Assembly: GCA_018436595.1 (NCBI GenBank)
Contig: JAHDLC010000014.1
Coordinates: 62,001-126,000 of the forward strand
DNA: 64,000 nucleotides
Reading direction: 5' to 3'
Source: Synergistaceae bacterium
Lineage (GTDB): Bacteria; Synergistota; Synergistia; Synergistales; Aminobacteriaceae
Translations under genes and position numbers: made by a program
The notes under the pieces: model-generated
The model's input: only the letters and a program-made list of their open reading frames with translations
What the model was told of the DNA's origin: nothing
The model's database searches: none
Shown here: positions 61,367-64,000 of the stretch, piece by piece
Layout: the number at the start of each line of letters is the position of its first letter
How positions within the stretch are numbered: the first letter of the stretch is position 1

Positions 61367-64000
61367 CTAGACCAGCCCCAGGTACTTCTCGAAAAACTGC
61401 ATGAGCCGGGCGATGACGCTTTGCTTTTTGGCCGCCCGTGTCCCGCCGCCGAAGCGCGAAGCCGGGGGCAGGATCTTGTCGATGTCCGTGCCGGTGGTTT
61501 TCAGCGTTCCGTCCCGGAAGGAATTGTTCAGGAATTTCCGTGTCTCTTCCTCCTTCAGCTTTTCCTCGCCGATGATCACGTTGAGGTCGGTCTCCTTCTG
61601 TTCCCGGACGAACTTCCGCCAGTCCTCATCCACATTGGTGGAGGCGTTGACGGTCCCGATGAAGTGCTCGATCAGCTCCTTCTTGCTGCGGAGCTGGATG
61701 CTTGAGTTGACCGCCTTGGAGATGGAGACCAGTATGCTCTTGTCCTCGCAGTTGGATTCGTGGTACTTCGCCACGAGCATGAGGATGTAGTCGATGTTGA
61801 TCTCGATCTGCCGTATCAGCTCGATTTCAAAGACGATATCGTCGTTGATCTTTTCCCTGTCGGCGTGCCTGCCTTTCGCAAGCTCCTGGTACAGGTCGAT
61901 ATAGGTGCTCTGGTAGTCCTGGTAATCGCGGACCGGCAGGATCTCGGCGCCTGAAAACCCGTCGAAGGCTGTCAGGATATTCCGAAGGCGCAGGATGGCC
62001 CCGAACAGGCTGATGAAGTCCTTTTGGTTCTGCTCTCCGGTGATTGCCCGCCCCAGGGGGAACCGCTCCTCCAGCTCTTCGATCAGTTCGGTGTACCCCG
62101 GATGGTGCCTGCCGTTCTCGTCGTAGCCGTAATAGTAGGCCTCGTAGTTCTTCAGCAGAACGATGCTGCCGGCGTCCTTGTCGCCGAACAGGGCGATGGC
62201 CTCGTCAGTATCCTGCTGCAGGTCCCGGAAGCAGACGATGTTGCCGAAGGTCTTGACGGAGTTGAGTATCCGGTTCGTGCGGGAAAATGCCTGGATCAGC
62301 CCGTGCTGCCGGAGGTTTTTGTCCACCCACAGGGTATTGAGCGTCGTGGCGTCGAAGCCGGTCAGGAACATGTTGACCACCACCAGGAGGTCCACTTCCC
62401 GCCGCTTCATGCGCATGGACAGGTCCTTGTAGTAGTTCTGGAACTTCTCGGAGGACGTATCGAAGTTGACGCTGAAATCGGCATTGTAATCGGCGATGGC
62501 CGACTCGAGAAAATCCCGGGAGGTGCGGTCGAGGCTCTCCGTGTCGAAGCCCTCGTCGGGAACACCGTCCTCGGGATCGGCCTCGTTGGCGCTGTAGCTG
62601 AAAATGACGGCGATGTTCAGCGTGCGCCCCCGCTCGGAAAGCTGCTTCTTCAGCTCGGTGTAATACTTCATGGCGGCAGGAATGGAGCTGACCGCCAGAA
62701 GGGAGTTGAAGCCCGACACCCGCTGCCCCTGCAGGGAATAGAAGCTGCCGCGCTTTGTCTTCTGGTCGAAATGGTCGAGGATGTAGTTCACCACTTCCCG
62801 GATGCGGTTCGGGTCCGCGAGGGCCTTATCCGTGTCGATGGCCTGCACGCTTTTATCCTTCACGCCGTCCTTCATCTTCACCGTATTGATGTAGTCGATG
62901 CGGAAGGGCAGCACGTTCCCGTCATTGATGGCGTCCACGATGGTGTAGGTGTGCAGCTTGTCCCCGAAGGCCTGGGGCGTGGTCCTGAGCAGGGGGTTGC
63001 CTCCGCTTCCGGCATTGGCCGCGAAGATGGGGGTGCCCGTAAAGCCGAAGAGGTGGTAGTTCCTGAAGGACTTCACGATCTTGGCGTGCATGTCGCCGAA
63101 CTGGGACCGGTGGCACTCGTCGAAGATGAGGACCACGTGTTTTTTGAAGACCTCGTGCCCCCTGTTCTTCGACACGAAGACGTCAAGCTTCTGAATGGTG
63201 GTGATGATGATGCGGGAGGTGCCGTCCTCGAGCTGCCTCTGCAGTACCCTCGTGGAGGTGTTGCTGTTGGCGGCCCCTTTTTGGAAACGGTCGTACTCCT
63301 TCATGGTCTGGTAGTCCAGGTCTTTCCTGTCCACCACGAAAAGCACCTTGTCGATGTAGGGCAGCGCCGATGCGATCTGGGCTGTCTTGAAGGACGTGAG
63401 CGTCTTGCCGCTGCCCGTGGTGTGCCAGATGTACCCTCCGGCCTCGATGGTGCCCGTTTTTTTGTAGTTGGCGGAAATCTCTATCCGGGAGAGGATGCGC
63501 TCTGTGGCCGCGATCTGGTAGGGGCGCAGGACGAGCAGCAGGTCCTCGGACGTGAACACGCAGTATTTTGTCAGCACGTTCAGCAGGGTATGCTTCGCCA
63601 GAAACGTCCTGGTGAAGTCCGCCAGCTCGGGAATGGCCCTGTTGTTCCCGTCCGCCCAGAAGGAGGTGAACTCGAAGCTGTTGCTGGTCTTTTTGCTTTT
63701 CCTGCGCTCGCTTTCGGCGTTTTCCCTGACGTGGCTCGCCCGGGTGGTGTTGGAGTAGTACTTGGTGGAGGTGCCGTTGGAGATAATGAAGATCTGCACG
63801 TACTCGAACAGGCCGCTTGCCGCCCAAAAGCTGTCCCGCTGGTAGCGTTTGATCTGGTTGAACGCCTCCCGGATGGCCACGCCCCTCCGCTTCAGTTCCG
63901 CGTGGACCAGCGGCAGGCCGTTCACCAGTATGGTCACGTCGTACCTGCTTTCATGGGTTCCTCGGGACTCCTCATACTGGTTGATGACCTGCAGGCGGTT
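61367..64000 (-). CDS. hsdR: Type I restriction enzyme R subunit, 5' end missing
   Basis: The C-terminal 877 residues of HsdR, the motor and nuclease subunit of a type I restriction-modification complex; the frame stays open to the window edge, so the true start lies beyond. The edge shows the tail of the nuclease domain, RYDVTILVNGLPLVHAELK, i.e. the D...ExK catalytic set. SF2 helicase motifs follow: IWHTTGSGKT (Walker A), IFDECHRSQFGD (DEAD-like box), FGFTGTPIF, and MFLTGFDATTLNTLWVDK with QAFSRTNR. The helical C-terminus binds the M subunit. It translocates DNA with ATP and cuts unmodified DNA. hsdM and hsdS, if present, are outside the window. Confidence 0.95.
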   Translation of the reverse strand, partial: NRLQVINQYEESRGTHESRYDVTILVNGLPLVHAELKRRGVAIREAFNQIKRYQRDSFWAASGLFEYVQIFIISNGTSTKYYSNTTRASHVRENAESERRKSKKTSNSFEFTSFWADGNNRAIPELADFTRTFLAKHTLLNVLTKYCVFTSEDLLLVLRPYQIAATERILSRIEISANYKKTGTIEAGGYIWHTTGSGKTLTSFKTAQIASALPYIDKVLFVVDRKDLDYQTMKEYDRFQKGAANSNTSTRVLQRQLEDGTSRIIITTIQKLDVFVSKNRGHEVFKKHVVLIFDECHRSQFGDMHAKIVKSFRNYHLFGFTGTPIFAANAGSGGNPLLRTTPQAFGDKLHTYTIVDAINDGNVLPFRIDYINTVKMKDGVKDKSVQAIDTDKALADPNRIREVVNYILDHFDQKTKRGSFYSLQGQRVSGFNSLLAVSSIPAAMKYYTELKKQLSERGRTLNIAVIFSYSANEADPEDGVPDEGFDTESLDRTSRDFLESAIADYNADFSVNFDTSSEKFQNYYKDLSMRMKRREVDLLVVVNMFLTGFDATTLNTLWVDKNLRQHGLIQAFSRTNRILNSVKTFGNIVCFRDLQQDTDEAIALFGDKDAGSIVLLKNYEAYYYGYDENGRHHPGYTELIEELEERFPLGRAITGEQNQKDFISLFGAILRLRNILTAFDGFSGAEILPVRDYQDYQSTYIDLYQELAKGRHADREKINDDIVFEIELIRQIEINIDYILMLVAKYHESNCEDKSILVSISKAVNSSIQLRSKKELIEHFIGTVNASTNVDEDWRKFVREQKETDLNVIIGEEKLKEEETRKFLNNSFRDGTLKTTGTDIDKILPPASRFGGGTRAAKKQSVIARLMQFFEKYLGLV

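Overview
The window is a GC-rich (roughly 60 percent or more), densely packed stretch of a bacterial chromosome. The gene set points to an anaerobic, motile, organic- and amino-acid-fermenting diderm: several PLP aminotransferases, bifunctional AdhE, two TRAP importers (one TAXI type, one DctPQM type), many chemoreceptors and c-di-GMP enzymes, an oxygen-binding di-iron protein and periplasmic Sel1 proteins. This combination and the codon use fit Synergistota best, but that is an inference; no rRNA or other marker gene is present. GTG and TTG starts are common and were assigned from Shine-Dalgarno placement.

Layout. 0-4 kb: the 5' end of a urocanate hydratase gene behind an IclR regulator with a perfect palindromic operator candidate, a cluster of dispersed inverted repeats, an aminotransferase and a GntR regulator. 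4-16.5 kb: an envelope island with a trypsin-like protease/Sel1 protein, an SH3 protein, a 2869-residue secreted protein with Ig-like and TPR-like parts, and a Sel1 protein with a TonB-like proline linker. 16.6-19.2 kb: adhE. 19.6-25.3 kb: two transmembrane chemoreceptors flanking an aminotransferase. 25.3-33.8 kb: a FadR-type regulator divergent from an apparent catabolic operon (GlpA/LhgO-like FAD dehydrogenase with a BFD-type iron-sulfur tail, a second FAD/NAD oxidoreductase, a DUF1667 protein, TAXI TRAP binding protein and fused permease, LarA-like racemase). This reads as import, racemisation and oxidation of a hydroxy acid.

34-40 kb: a diacylglycerol-type glycosyltransferase, then a sensory string of PAS-GGDEF-EAL, an ODP-type di-iron metallo-beta-lactamase-fold protein, a soluble chemoreceptor and an HD-GYP phosphodiesterase. 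40-45 kb: a Ski2-like helicase, a small unknown protein, a Na/Pi cotransporter with PhoU domain and a MATE exporter. 45.3-52.7 kb: a hexuronate locus, with uxaA-uxaB facing the TRAP genes and uxaC across a shared terminator. 52.7-54.8 kb: the TIGR03915/TIGR03916 putative DNA repair pair. 54.9-60 kb: a multi-sensor diguanylate cyclase, a VOC protein, a tiny membrane protein, an HD-GYP response regulator and an Hpt protein. 60-64 kb: an aminotransferase and the 3' part of a type I restriction hsdR gene that runs off the window.

The points most worth attention are the split oxygen receptor with c-di-GMP neighbours, the hydroxy-acid operon with a FadR-like operator, and the giant envelope protein. 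No tRNA, rRNA, CRISPR array or recognisable transposase was found.
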